Source of the DNA: Whitmania pigra
Lineage: Eukaryota; Annelida; Clitellata; Hirudinida; Haemopidae
Direction of reading: 5' to 3'
NCBI GenBank assembly: GCA_021613335.1
Contig: JAJTWR010000260.1
Location: 2,680,001-2,744,000, forward strand
Length of the DNA: 64,000 nt
The notes beneath the pieces are model-generated. The model ran no database searches. It was not told where the DNA came from and saw only the letters and a list, made by a program, of their open reading frames with translations. This document shows positions 1-11,469 of the stretch, piece after piece (positions within the stretch are counted from its first letter, which is position 1; every line of letters begins with the position of its first letter). The position numbers and the translations under genes were made by a program.

Positions 1-1620
1 GATAACATGGTGATTATGGTGGTGGTAATGATGATGATCATGTTTTCATTTATTTCAGTCTATTGGAAGGCAGTCATCATCTTTATGACAACATATGCAG
101 GTGGGTTGAATATTTAGTTCCATCTGTGTCACTGGTCGTCGTGGTAACGTAATTAATATTTGTTAGGCCACAACTGATACACATTAATAAAAAGAAATGA
201 GTGTATAGATATATTTTCAAACAGTTTCTGATGATGTCAAAAATACCTGCCAAGCATAAAAAATGTTTCTGGCTGGTTTGTAGGGGCACACCCCGACCAC
301 CCATAAATCCAAGGCTGACAATGTAAGGTATAAAACACGACGCTAAGTGAATTTTCAAAGTGCTTACTGCTCCCTTGTCAAGTTGATTGATGGGGACACG
401 ATTTTCAACTCATCGTGACCAACTCAGAACTCTTTGACGATAAACATGTTGCACAAAATTTATAACTTTTAGAGACTTTTAAACTAAATTAAATCACTTG
501 AAAATTCAAATAACACCTCAATTCAGTTTTTATTTTTGTCACGTCCATGACGTCACCGCCATCTTCAGTATTTCATCGAAATAAAGATGACATCACACGA
601 CTCGGAAGGAGGCATTATTGCCGCTGCGAGTGGAAGATAAAAAGGTGCTTCCAGAAACCCAGACGTCCTTTGGGCGCTTTTAAGGAGTTGCACATTCTTC
701 GAGCAATTTTCTTATGAGGAAAAGGTGCAATATTAATTTGTTGTTTAAATTAGGCCTCATATTTTGTCATTTTAAATTATTTATTATAGATTCCTTTTTA
801 TAATTACTCTTTGTCACTGACAATTTATGCTTTTATTATTAATTATGAATTTATTTTGATTTATAATATGTTTAGCATTTTTATCGGGAGTAAGTGTTTT
901 TTATCATTTTTGAGAATCTTCTGAAAAATATCGCACGAGGAGATGTAATCTTCGATTGTTCGTCGTGAGAGTTCAGAGCATCGGAGTGTCGTAAATCCAA
1001 AGCACCTTTGAAGCATCATTCATTCACTCAATTCGAACATTTTCAATTCCGAACGCTTTCATCTTCGGCTCACCAAGAATTTTGTTATGACGATTATAAT
1101 TCTGCTTTAAATCGACAGAATCGTACGGGATCTAGCTACGATAATGGCCATAGTAAAAAAATTATTAATATTATTATTACAAAATTATAGACATTATATT
1201 TTTAGAATTATTTTTATGCAAAATATTCCGTGCAATTTGATGCCATGAAAAAACAAATTGAAGTCAATGACACGGGAAATCACTTGGCATTCGTCCCATT
1301 TGAACATCAAACGATGTTTATTCATAAATATAGGACTTTATTGGTAACGCTTTAATTTGGCTATTCGAAAGTATTCGAAAGTATTTCTGATTTCGAAAAG
1401 GATTTAACTAAACAAGAATTAGGTTTAACGGAGAGGTTTCCACCTCACTCAAAAAAAAAAAAATGACGCTCTTGAAAGTTCCTTTTAATTAGGCAAGTTT
1501 GCAATTACAACCGAATTCTTAAACTTCAAACTAGACCTGGATGGTTCAAGAAATGGACAGAAACTTAATTTTAAGCAACAATTTTAAGAAGCTTTTTCCA
1601 TTTTTACCCAGCAGCAAAAG
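1..1620. other. Region with no recognisable gene
   Basis: AT-rich sequence with a few short open frames, none of which resembles a family I know or shows convincing splice-linked exons. A short GAT/GGT-rich stretch lies at 10-45. It may hold upstream exons or the promoter of the gene that begins near 1633, but nothing in the sequence proves this. Confidence 0.4.
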
Positions 1621-1632
1621 ATAATATTTCAA

Positions 1633-2353
1633 ATGATGATTTATGCAGACGCACTGTTATTCCTGGGAGGAGAAGCAATTTGGAGAGAAAATGAAGATCA
1701 GTTGAAGGGAGGCACAATAATTATCAACCCTTCTGCGATATTTCGGGAAAATAGGGGAGTGGTTGTCGGGTGGAACGTGTACACGACCCGAGGCAGAAGA
1801 AGCCAAGTTTGACATTGAAGTTGATTTGGAGTTTCAATAAGTAGTTATGCTGATTATTTATTTTTCAGTTAGTTCATCTTCAGGTGTGGAGGAGGCTGGA
1901 AAGTATTTGGTTCGATAGGGTTGGAGAAACGAACATCACGGCCCTTTGGGTGGGCCACAATTACTTTCTGCTGCACCCAGATGATAGAATTCTCATTTCG
2001 AAAGGAGATGTTCTTGGTGAACTCTTGAATATTACTTATTCAATGAATAAGGCTAAGTTTGAATCACTCATTAAACTGCGAATTGATTGGTGCTAATAGA
2101 AGAATCTGCCTCAGGTATTTACTTCCCTGGTTACAGTCCTGTTCCTTGGTCTCCGGTTCAATGCACCGACAGCGACGACATTCATCTCTACAACTACCAC
2201 TCGACACGAAACACTCCAGTCATGTTCAACAGAAACATTTCCGCCAACTCTCCTTGTAGGATTTATTCTCTCAACGCCACCATAATGGAAGAACAAGGTC
2301 AATCTCCTATCAGTAAATTGTACAAAACGGACCTGCAATTAAGATTTAAATGA
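1633..2353 (+). CDS. Unidentified gene, exons of an extracellular-type domain
   Basis: Three exons join in phase: 1633-1806 (ends before GTTTGA), 1884-2016 (after TTCAG, before GTGAAC) and 2115 to about 2353 (after CTCAG). The joined reading has a conserved-looking flow: VVVGWNVYTT, then VGETNIT, DDRILISKGDVLGIYFP, PVPWSPVQC and CRIYSLNATI. From memory, this WNVY / VGETNIT / GDVLGIYFP / VPW order occurs in uncharacterised secreted or cell-surface beta-sandwich domains of invertebrates. I cannot give it a name or a function. N-linked glycosylation sequons (NIT, NIS, NAT) fit an extracellular protein. The 5' start is uncertain: ATGs at 1633 and 1636 are available but may be internal. A further candidate exon lies at about 2384-2510, with weaker coding character. 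The gene is probably incomplete as described. Confidence 0.5.
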
Positions 2354-2847
2354 GGGTTTAAAATGTTGAAATAATTTTTAGAAATGCAGAAATTTGACCT
2401 CGATTATGGAGAAATGCGAGACGGACGCTACAACAGGAGGCCTTATGGGCGATACTTGACGGTTAACAGAAAAGTCGACAGCAACAAAGCAAGTCTACAA
2501 CAACTTCACCAATTTTTCTTGGTGGGACTCGTCATCATACCTCGGCTGACATCTGGTCAATCCATAAAAATGCTACCTTCATTAATTGCATTTTATTCTT
2601 TTTGGAATATAATTTCTTAAATGGATCTATTATCATCCAAGACGCTTAAACTGTACATATTTTGTTTCTGATGATGATTAAAACATTAAAATTACTCGAT
2701 TTCAGAATTCTCAAATTGTTTCATTTTGAAACGAGTTTGCTTCTTTTTTGTGTGTTTACTAATTTTATTTTCTTCAAATTTGTTTATGTTAGCTAATTTT
2801 GGGAAATTTTAGCTTGAACGACATTTGGCAAAAACAAATGTTTTGCA

Positions 2848-3240
2848 TTAACCTTTTAGATCCCAAAGGGTCCACTTGTGGAACATCATGATTTTCGCTC
2901 ATTTATGTAGCAAAACATACTTTTATAGGGAATGTTAAGTATTTTTTGGAGAGTTCATAAGCAACTCCATGATAAATATTTACAAGTGAATAAAAATAAT
3001 AATATTTTCAGCATTAAAATTTATTTTAAAAATCGTGATTTTTTGTGATTTTTATGTTAATTGTAAAAAAAATTGTACAAAGGAAAGATTTTATAGGAGT
3101 AACAATGTTAATGTTGTTAAACAGTCCTGTTTTGGCGATAGTATGTGATTGAATAATATTTGTTAGCTTGCATAGGAGATAAGTGCATGTTTTTAATGAT
3201 GTTCCACTGGTGCTTCTCCCAATTGCACATGGCCGTACAT
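2848..3240. repeat. Possible MITE with inverted ends
   Basis: A block starting at TTAA (2848) has a subterminal segment reading CCACTTGTGGAACATCATG near 2872. An inverted counterpart, GATGTTCCACTGGTG, lies near 3199-3213. Inverted ends around 350 bp of non-coding AT-rich DNA suggest a small non-autonomous DNA transposon, perhaps piggyBac-like because of the TTAA. I could not find the outermost right end, so the boundaries are approximate. Confidence 0.25.
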
Positions 3241-3394
3241 TTAGAAATTGATTTCAGGAGGGTTCAAATATTTTATTTATAACAGTTTACATATAAAAAG
3301 TCTAATTAATTACTTTTATTTAATTATTTAGTTGTCATATATCAATTATTTAGAAATTAGTTTGGGGATGTAAATTTAGGTTTTTTTATATTTA

Positions 3395-3978
3395 ATTTGT
3401 AGGGGTGTATGGGTTCAATCCCCCCTTCAATATGGCCCTATTAGTGCATTTATAACAAGGCCAACGATTGCCTCTCATAGCCGACGGTAAGAGTTGGGTC
3501 CACCAAGGCAAAACCGACAGGGACATCCGGCTGATCACAGGATGCGGCCCGCCCCCCGACTTAAGCGAGATTCAAAGGGCCAAAACGTTTGAAGGCGGAG
3601 GAAACTCCTCTGAGGATCCCAGTCGGAGCTCCAAGGCGGAGTAATAATTAACATGTGTTTGGCAAAGTATCTTAGCTTGCTGATACGAAGGTGGTCGGAT
3701 TGAAGCCTCTGCATGGCTGGATGAACAGTGCCCTGGTAAAGTTTTCGTTCAGTTAAAGAATTTTTTCAGCGAGCGATAAGTGCGGATGATTTTGTTTAAG
3801 CTGTCGAGTTTAGGCAAATACAATTCGCATTAAAACCAATTTTTTCGAATTGATTTTATTTGCTGCTCGTGTCTCCTGCCGTTAGTTTGTCTTTCGGGGA
3901 ACAACTTGAGGGAAATATAAAAAGGGAAAATCTCCGGCGTTGGCGTGGTACGTTGCATAAAGCGCCATATAAATAAAC
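3395..3978 (+). repeat. GC-richer repeat block ending in a SINE-like tail
   Basis: This stretch is clearly GC-richer than its surroundings. Near 3411 it carries GGTTCAATCC, which resembles the B box of a tRNA-type pol III promoter. The block ends in GCGCCATATAAATAAA (about 3961-3976), the same tail seen after the SINE copies elsewhere in the window (near 44.82, 50.31 and 59.21 kb). The middle part, with several GGCGGAG-type motifs at about 3590-3645, has no open frame of note. It is probably a composite repeat, with a SINE 3' end fused to or inserted in another repeat. Confidence 0.4.
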
Positions 3979-4168
<190 letters not shown>

Positions 4169-4189
4169 TAGTATTTTTGCTTGTTAACC

Positions 4190-4855
4190 TTTTGAGAATC
4201 TTTAATTGAAACAAATCATCTCATTTTCATATAATTGCCAAAACTATTAACAGTATCTATTCGACTTGTATTATATTTGTATTTATTTTTTTTTTTTTGT
4301 GCACTGAGATCGATTTAGCATTCATTATTATTTGTTAAACTGATAAACAGAAGAAGTAATGTCTCACGACGATTGCACGATATGTTCTTTTACAAATGTC
4401 GTTACGTTTAACATTAAATTTTCATTCGTTATGGATAAGTTCTCCACAAGTAACTTGAAAAAATAGCCAGTGACGGTTTCCCGATTATAAAAATGTGAAT
4501 GAAGTTCATTGATGTAGCGCGATAAGGCACTCAAAAAATGGACTAAATACAAGTCTAAATACTACAGTCGCTAGTCGATAGCTCCAGGCGACATTGTAGG
4601 TCAGTGAACATTTAATTTGCAAAAAAACTAATTAATTTTCTTTTTTTTTTAATTACTTTTTTATATTCAGGCTCTTTTTTTATACGCAGGACGGTGACGG
4701 TACTCGATAAATCAATCAGGAAATATTATACTTGCTTTAAATTGTTACTAAATCCTCAGACAAGACAACTTGACATACAAGTACAAATTACCAAAGCAAT
4801 TGGAAAAAAATAGCCAAATCCTTGATAATCCCCGAGCAACAAATTCTGAACCGGA
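4190..4855. other. Gap upstream of the HECT ligase, no gene seen
   Basis: AT-rich with short homopolymer runs. No supported exon. It presumably contains the promoter and 5' UTR of the ubiquitin ligase that starts at 4856, since an in-frame TGA sits at 4847-4849 just before that ATG. Confidence 0.4.
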
Positions 4856-7638
4856 ATGACTTCTCGAAAAGATAATTTAAATCACAAGCAAGGGTCTGCC
4901 CCGAGCTTGTCTTTGGCGGATGTTTTGGATTTCGGCGATGAGACAATAAACGTGGGATATTTAGAGATGGTGAATTCGCAGATAAGTAACAGTCTCGAAT
5001 ATGCAATCGGATTGCTGGACATTGAGTTACTGTTTGAAGAGCCTCATCTGGTGAAGCAAATGCATTGCTTGCTGAGTTATCAATTACAAAAACCCACACG
5101 CGTTAAGCCATTGATGAAGCTAGGCTTAATAGAGAAACTCAGAGATATTTTGAATTCCTTATTGGAAGAAGAACGGCGAACGACTTTAAGTGGCAAAGAA
5201 TTGGAAAATTACATCGTCTTGGTTTGCCTGGATGTGTTTCCGGCTCTGCCTAACTGGAACTGTTTTCAAGAGGTGGATAGCATCAAGTTCAGAAACCTGG
5301 TGAAGGGCAGACGATTCGAAGAAACTGGAAGATGCAAGAACGAAATCATCAATTCACTCGGGATATTCTGCTCGGTTTTCAACATCTGTCAGCAGGCCGA
5401 CTTCATTCCATCGCACCTCCTGCTGCTACTGAAAATGATTTATTGGGCAAATGAGCTCGACATACTGTCACAACTAGTGAGCATCGAAGAAATTATAAAT
5501 CTAGTCAAGATGATGCTGTCTCGTGGGGATTGCTTCCAGGTTCTAGTCGGACTTTCGATAATTCGGACTTTGATCACGAAACACGTCCATGCCTTTGATG
5601 GAGAGTTTTACGAAACTAAAGATCGCGTCAGGTCCTGCTTCATGCATGGGACGCCGCGTTGGGTCGAAGATGTCTACGTAATGTTGACTCCAAGCGAGGA
5701 CATGACTCTAAATATGTTCAGTTATTATCTCAAGCATGTGGACCTAAGTGACAGAAATCACACTGAAAGTGATTTAATTGGTCCTATGCTAAACACATCA
5801 TCCCTACTTTTGGAGAATATGAAATTGTGAACAATATTAACGTTTGCTATACTCAGCTCAGAAAGTTTATCCGAGGAGTCTTGAATCTGCCGAAGGACGC
5901 TGGGAGTCACATAGGCAGTCTGACAGTTACAACCGACGGAATTGAAATGTTTCGAATTTTGGTTTCTTACGTCTTGGAAGCGCTTGACAATGTAGGAATT
6001 GAGAGCTTCTTCCACAAGGAAATCTGTGACATGCCGGCGGTCAAAGTAGCCAAGGTATCGTCACCGACTGGAATCAATTTGGGATTGCTCAAATCGAATT
6101 CTTTAGACAGAGTCCTCAGTCCTTCGCGTGCGTCAAACTGGAACGAGCGCCTGATACAAGCTTTGAGACTGATCTCCATTCTTTACGAAGTCAACGAAAA
6201 TTGGGGAATTTTATTCTGCACTTTGACGACGGAGCGTTTAATCGATCAAACAATTTTTATCAGCCCTCGTCTTGAGCGTGACACCTATAGCGATACTTTC
6301 AAGGATATCAATAGCCATAGAGACGAATTATCTGTTTTGTATCATAATACGATGCAGTATCCTTTTTTGCTGTCTTATGGAGCTCGTAGAGAAATCATGT
6401 ATAATGTTATAAACTTTGAATTGGGTGGTGACGAGCTAGATGATGTTTCGATCAAAGTGTCAAGGTCAAACATCTTAGATTCTCTCGTACAGAATCATCG
6501 TATATTCGAAAACCAAACCAAGAACGTCTGGAATTTTGAATTTGAAGGAGAAATTGGTAAGGGCGAGGGCCCCAACAAGGAGTTTTATACGGAGTTCTCA
6601 TTAGAATGTCAGAGATATGACTTAGGACTTTGGAATGGTGAAGCTGTCAAAAGTTCTAATGGAATCGCTTACTCACATTCGTCCTGCGGACTTTTTCCCT
6701 CAGCCAAAAGTTGTCTAGCTATTAGAAAGCTCTCGCCTTTAAAATTAAGGGCCATGGGAATCATAATTGGTAGATCTCTTTTGGAAGGTCGCCAGTTGAA
6801 CTTAAATTTTAGTACTGCTTTGTTCAAGTGCCTATTCAGAAGTCAATCTCACAATCAATGCCTGACGCTTGTTGACTTCAAACAGGTCATGCCGAACATT
6901 TCAGAATTTGTTTCGGACCTTGTCGACACCTTAAGAATTAAGTGGAACATAGAAGCTGATAAATCGCTCACAGCCTACAAACGGAATGTGCTTTTGGCTG
7001 ACCTCGGTTGCGGCGGTTGTTCATTTGAAGATCTCTGCATAACCTTCACTATTCCAGGATTTCCAGACATGGAGATGAAGGAAGGAGGCAGCGAAATACT
7101 TTTAACGATAGATAATGTGGAAGAGTATCTACAGCTACTAGTCTGGTTCGTTCTTTGTAAAGGTCCCCAGAAATTTTTAGATATAGTATCCCATGGATTC
7201 ATGGAGTTAATACAGGGAGACTACTTATATATGTTCTCTCCTCAAGAACTGGAGCAATTGTTTTGCGGATTGGCAACGGAAGAATGGACAGTGGATTATT
7301 TGAAGGGGAATTGCGTCTTGGACGAGAAATTGTCGAAAGACACTCCGGTCGTTCAATATCTGTTCCAAGTGCTTTCCTCACTCTCTGCCAGCGAACAGCA
7401 GCGATTTCTGAAATTTGTCACCAGCTCAACGAGATTACCGTGTGGCGGTTTGGGTGAATTATCGCCAAAGCTGACCATCATGCACAGGTATTCTGAAGAA
7501 GACCCTGATCGATATTTGCCAACATCCAGTAGTTGTTTCAACATATTATTTGTGACTGATTACAGCAACAAAGAAATCCTAAGGGAGAAGCTGTTCTTGG
7601 CTTTTGACGAGGGACTTGGTTCATTCCAACTGGTCTAA
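4856..7638 (+). CDS. TRIP12/UFD4-type HECT E3 ubiquitin ligase, frame switch inside
   Basis: HECT ligases take ubiquitin from an E2 onto a cysteine and pass it to substrates; TRIP12/UFD4 relatives act in the ubiquitin-fusion-degradation and N-degron pathways. The second reading frame (from about 5773 to 7638) carries a full HECT domain of this subfamily: EGEIGKGEGPNKEFYTE, DLGLWNGE, FTIPGFPDMEMKEGG, FLKFVTSSTRLPCGGL, then the catalytic-cysteine block LPTSSSCFNIL (Cys codon 7534-7536) and the C-terminal SFQLV. The first frame (4856-5830) supplies about 320 helical residues with no domain I recognise. The two frames overlap at 5773-5830, so they are linked either by a tiny intron (GT at 5769, AG near 5856 or 5861) or by a one-base frameshift. 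At roughly 900 residues it is about half the usual TRIP12 length; the WWE and long Armadillo parts are not evident. A polyadenylation signal AATAAA lies at 7700. Confidence 0.85.
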
Positions 7639-8065
7639 AAAAAAGTCTTATGTCTCGAGTTTTGGATAATTTAATTTAGAATTATCAATGAGTTCTTTTA
7701 ATAAATGATCTTAAAATTATTTCTGTTTGTTTATGTCATCCAATCCAAATAAAAAAAACTATTTAAAAAGAAATATTAACATGTAGTTATATTGCAACTA
7801 TTTCATAGCTTTTCATTTCTAAAAAGATTTTCCTATTTTCCATATTAATTGTAAGTCATATTTTTATTGTACATTTTCAAAACAATTTCAAGTAAGATTA
7901 TGGACACGAATAAACACTACTTTTTTGGTGTAGATTTTATTAATCTGTGACATTTGTGATATTACATGTTTCAATGCCAGAACGTGAACCTCAAGAAAAT
8001 ATGATGCTAATAAAAATTGTATTTGGACTATTTCGGAAATCGGTCTCAGAAGTACAAGCTCAAAT
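7639..8065. other. 3' flank of the HECT gene, no gene seen
   Basis: Holds the AATAAA at 7700 and AT-rich sequence. No coding exon is supported on either strand. Confidence 0.4.
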
Positions 8066-8598
8066 TTATCGATTTCTCATTAAGCGTACATGTCTTCTGC
8101 TAATCCAACTGTTGATTTGTTTGCTCGTGATCTCAAACTGAATTTTGAATTGTTCCTTCACAAGCCAGCTCATATGTCTTTGAAGATTGTTTCTGAACCA
8201 TTTCTCCATTTGTGACAGCCGCCTAAAAATAGAAGTTGTGAAAAAACTTCAAATTTTGTAACATTCAAATCCACTTCCTTATGAAGTTCAACAGACTCGG
8301 CCAAATAGATCAAATTCACAGCACAACCTCATAATCTTCGGAATAATAAATATCAATAAAAACACTTCTCAAACCCTTTTCAAATTTTCTTTGGCTTCCC
8401 ATTTACTCTTTGGTTTTGGAATTTCTGGTGGAATCCCATATTTAGTGAAATTCATTACTTTTCTGGCCAAGTCAAACCAAGCTTCTACTTGATAATCTCG
8501 GATTCTGTAATTTGCCTTGAGCTATTTCTTTGCTTTGTCACTAGGATTTTCCATGTTTTTTAGCAGCCATTCTTTCATCGCATTTATTGCTTGTATTT
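8066..8598 (-). pseudogene. Atypical homeobox-like exons, probably decayed
   Basis: Read on the minus strand. An exon entered at 8598 (after CCAG) encodes MKEWLLKNMENPSDKAKK, then an in-frame TAG, then YRIRDYQVEAWFDLARKVM, which has the spacing of a TALE-like homeodomain (WL..N..NP.., QV..WF..AR). A second segment, 8222 down to the TAA at 8066, entered after TTTTTAG, reads QMEKWFRNN, then FEITSKQINSWISRRHVRL, which again looks like helix 3 of a homeodomain (Q(I/V)..W...R). The in-frame stop in the first segment, and a phase mismatch at the obvious donor near 8374, suggest a pseudogene or a rapidly diverging gene. The homeobox reading is my inference from short motifs. Confidence 0.35.
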
Positions 8599-8599
8599 C

Positions 8600-9060
8600 T
8601 GGTAGGTATAGATGGTAGAATTTTTATATAAATTGTCGTAATTTGATGCAATTAAAAAAAACAAAAATGTTTAATTTCATTTAAGTAATAAGATTGCATA
8701 TTACAAGAGTTAATTCTTAATTATAATCAATTGACTTAAGACCAATACTCCGAGGCATTTTCAGCTGAACAAAAAAAATGGATAAAAAAGGAAATGATAT
8801 TTTTCGAGTTCTTATGCTAGAAGTTTTATGCATCAGTGGACAATTATGCAAATTATAGCAAAAGTCGATTTACAGATAGTAGCGTTTGTAAGATCAATGT
8901 TAACAATTAAAGATTACAGCCTTTGTTAAAAGCAACAAAAAGTTGACCTTTGATAATGCGATCGTCATTTTTACAATTGAGCAAATAATTAACAATAGAC
9001 AGATGGAAATATTTACTTCAATTCGATCATACATACATCATCTTCATTCGAGGCTAGTAA
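8600..9060. other. Gap without a recognisable gene
   Basis: AT-rich, with no open frame or repeat worth naming. It could contain 5' exons of the homeobox-like minus-strand unit, but I see no supported splice site with coding sequence. Confidence 0.35.
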
Positions 9061-9715
9061 CTACATGCTGAAATGATTCCAACCAATCCCATGACCGACT
9101 TGGATGGGGCCCCGTATTTCCTCATAGGTCAGAACTTTTTTTGACTTTCCTATTTCCTCTTGGGCATTGAAATTCCTACCTGATCTAAGCAGCGGCCAGA
9201 CTTCGCGGATTGTGGTATCCGTGGAGTTGTTGATCACCAGCTGCGTTCTGACCTTACTGATTCTGAACTCTTCGTCGATGGACCTGCACGGAAGTTTTAA
9301 TTTTGCGCTCCTGTTGTACAGGGCGACTGAAGAGAGCCCTGGGGGCAATCCCAACCATTTCCGTGAGTCGATTGATGCACCTCTTTAGCGCCTCCACTGT
9401 AGACAAGCCGATTTCTTACATTTTTCCACTTGTTAGGGCAAGGCTCTTGGATTTTGCAGACTTGAAGGACATCCTGCACCAATCGAGCAGCTCGTTCAGT
9501 TTGTACAGGCTCTTCTGAACTGTCTGCTTCCTGTTCCTTACTAGGGTGGTGTCGTCCATGAACGCCTTAATTGAAGATCAATTTTTGACATCGTTCCACA
9601 GAACAGATAGACCGTCCTTCTCACTTTTGTCTGCCTCCCTTCAACGTCGGAGCATTTTTTTCTCGTTCCTCAGAGTTGCCAGTTCTTTCTGTCTTCTTGA
9701 TGGTTTCGGTTCGCT
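9061..9715 (-). mobile_element. LINE reverse-transcriptase remnant
   Basis: On the minus strand the catalytic palm motif AFMDDTT lies at about 9551-9571. It is followed by LYKLNELLDWCRMSF and KSAKSRALAL, the usual thumb-side sequence of non-LTR retrotransposon RTs. After a frameshift the reading resumes as SIDEEFRISKVRTQLV and later GHGIGW. The piece is the C-terminal part of an RT gene. Frameshifts and loss of both ends show that it is dead. Overlapping plus-strand open frames are shadows. Confidence 0.7.
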
Positions 9716-9727
9716 TGAAATTATTAA

Positions 9728-10206
9728 ATTATATCACATCACATCACATCGCATCACATTGCATTACATTACATCACATCACATCACATTGCATTATATT
9801 ACATCACATCACATCACATCACATTACATCACATCACATCACATTACATTACACTAGATTACATCACATCACATCACATCACATTGCATCACATTACATT
9901 ACATCACATCACATCACATTACATTACATTACACTACACTACATTACATTACATTACACGACACGACACGACACGACACGACACTGCGTTGCGTTGCGTT
10001 ACGTTACATTACATTACATTACATTGCATTGCATTGCATTGCATTGCATTGCATTGCATTACATTACATTACATTACATTACATTGCATTGCATTGCATT
10101 GCATTGCATTGCATTACATTACATTACATTGCATTGCATTGCATTACATTGCATTGCATTGCATTACATTACATTGCATTGCATTACATTACATTATATT
10201 ATATTA
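9728..10206. repeat. Pentanucleotide array (CATCA/CATTA/CATTG)n
   Basis: About 480 bp of 5-bp units, all variants of CATNN. The variants are arranged in blocks: mainly ACATC with ACATT at the start, an ACACG block at about 9956-9982, three GCGTT units, then alternating runs of GCATT and ACATT, and TATTA at the end. The long open frames of His, Ile, Thr and Leu come only from the 5-bp period and are not genes. Confidence 0.97.
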
Positions 10207-10446
10207 TAATTATAGTTATAATATATTGTGTCACCAAAACAAGGAAGATATATGGAATTTTGTAAAAAAAAACAAACGTAAAATTCGTTAAAAGATTACA
10301 TGAACTTTTGACAAAATAATGTGACAATGTTATTTTCAATATATTACTTATCGATTACTTGTTCAATTCTAGTTAAAATATGAGTCAATTAAATGGTTTT
10401 TGATTAATTTGTTGCCTAGTTTTTAGTAATTTAAAGCTTGATTTTG

Positions 10447-10810
10447 TGTTGTGGACAATGTAGTGTAAATGTATATACACAGACAATCAGAAGAATAAAT
10501 TTTGAACAGAGGAATTGTTGACTCGAGTTGAGAAGGAATAATATCGCGTTGAGTTCATGAAACATAAACAAACATGGCGCTCGGTCTCTAATTATGCAAG
10601 TGGGACAAAGTTCCTGTGTCCAACAATACTCCCCCACCAGAGAGCAAACTGGCGAACGAAAAGTCAGGGCTCGTAGTCCTCGAGTTTCTTGGGCCAGTGA
10701 ACTCTTCGTCCGGAGCGTGTTTGAGGTTGAGCCAGAGGTGTTGCTGGGTTGATAGCTGGGGATGGGTTGGCTGTGGGTGGAACTGAAGTCTGGGGCAGAA
10801 TTGCTGGTTT
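10447..10810 (-). mobile_element. Solo LTR plus pol tail of an old Ty3/gypsy-type element
   Basis: On the minus strand a short LTR (10625 down to 10447, 179 bp) begins TGTTGGACAC and ends CCACAACA. Immediately upstream is a polypurine tract, GGTGGGGGAGTAT (about 10626-10638). Before it, one frame reads TRSGRRVHWPKKLEDY, the typical C-terminal tail of a gypsy polyprotein. The rest of the element is missing, and the flanking open frame is broken by a frameshift. This is a fragment unrelated in LTR sequence to the intact element at 14.8-19.1 kb. Confidence 0.6.
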
Positions 10811-10839
10811 CAGAACGAGAAGCGTCAACAAATGACACG

Positions 10840-11469
10840 TTTATAAAAAAAAAGATTAAAAATTACGAATTTTTGTCTTAATATATATGGCATTGACATA
10901 TTCTAATTACTTTCACGTGTCTACAAAATTTTTCAATAGGCTTGGGTTATAAAAGGTTAATGCTGACAAAATGAAAAATACAATTTCATTTGTGAAGTTA
11001 AAAGTTTGAAACAAATATTTTTATTTTAAATTTAGAAGTTAGTTTTAATAATAAACCAATAATTTCTTAAGTTTTCACGTAATGAACATTAGAAAGTTTA
11101 TGGGGTCAAATTGATTGTATTTTCCATGTGAGATTTGGTAATAAACACACCTTTAATATCGTCTGTAGTGTGTTTTGAGATTTGGAAATGTTGGAGAACA
11201 CTGATGCATCAACAAAGAAGGGATTTGCACCCATAAAAAAAGAGTAACTATTAAATGCCACTTTTGTTGTGATATGTGAGATGTTGAGTCTCATTGCAAA
11301 CGTTAAGTCGTTTGTTTGAGCAATAGGAGCTAATAGCTACCACCTACATTTTTTTTTATTTGTGATTATTGTTATATTTATGATGTAATAGGTTAATCAC
11401 ATAAATTATAAGTAATTTAAAACATAAATCAAAAATAATTTATTTTTAAGTATATGTTTGGCTGCGCAG
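10840..11469. other. Gap before DUS3, no supported gene
   Basis: AT-rich. The first exon of DUS3 with its initiator Met should lie here or a little upstream, because the first recognisable DUS3 exon has no in-frame ATG. I could not identify it with confidence. Confidence 0.35.

Noticed and set aside
9727..10206. CRISPR-like array
   Set aside because: Units are 5 bp with no spacers, and the window is animal nuclear DNA.
9546..10291. Long plus-strand frames rich in His, Ile, Thr and Leu
   Set aside because: Produced by the 5-bp period of the pentanucleotide array, which leaves all frames open.
11106..11294. Minus-strand 62-codon frame upstream of DUS3
   Set aside because: No recognisable domain and no splice-linked exons; probably chance.
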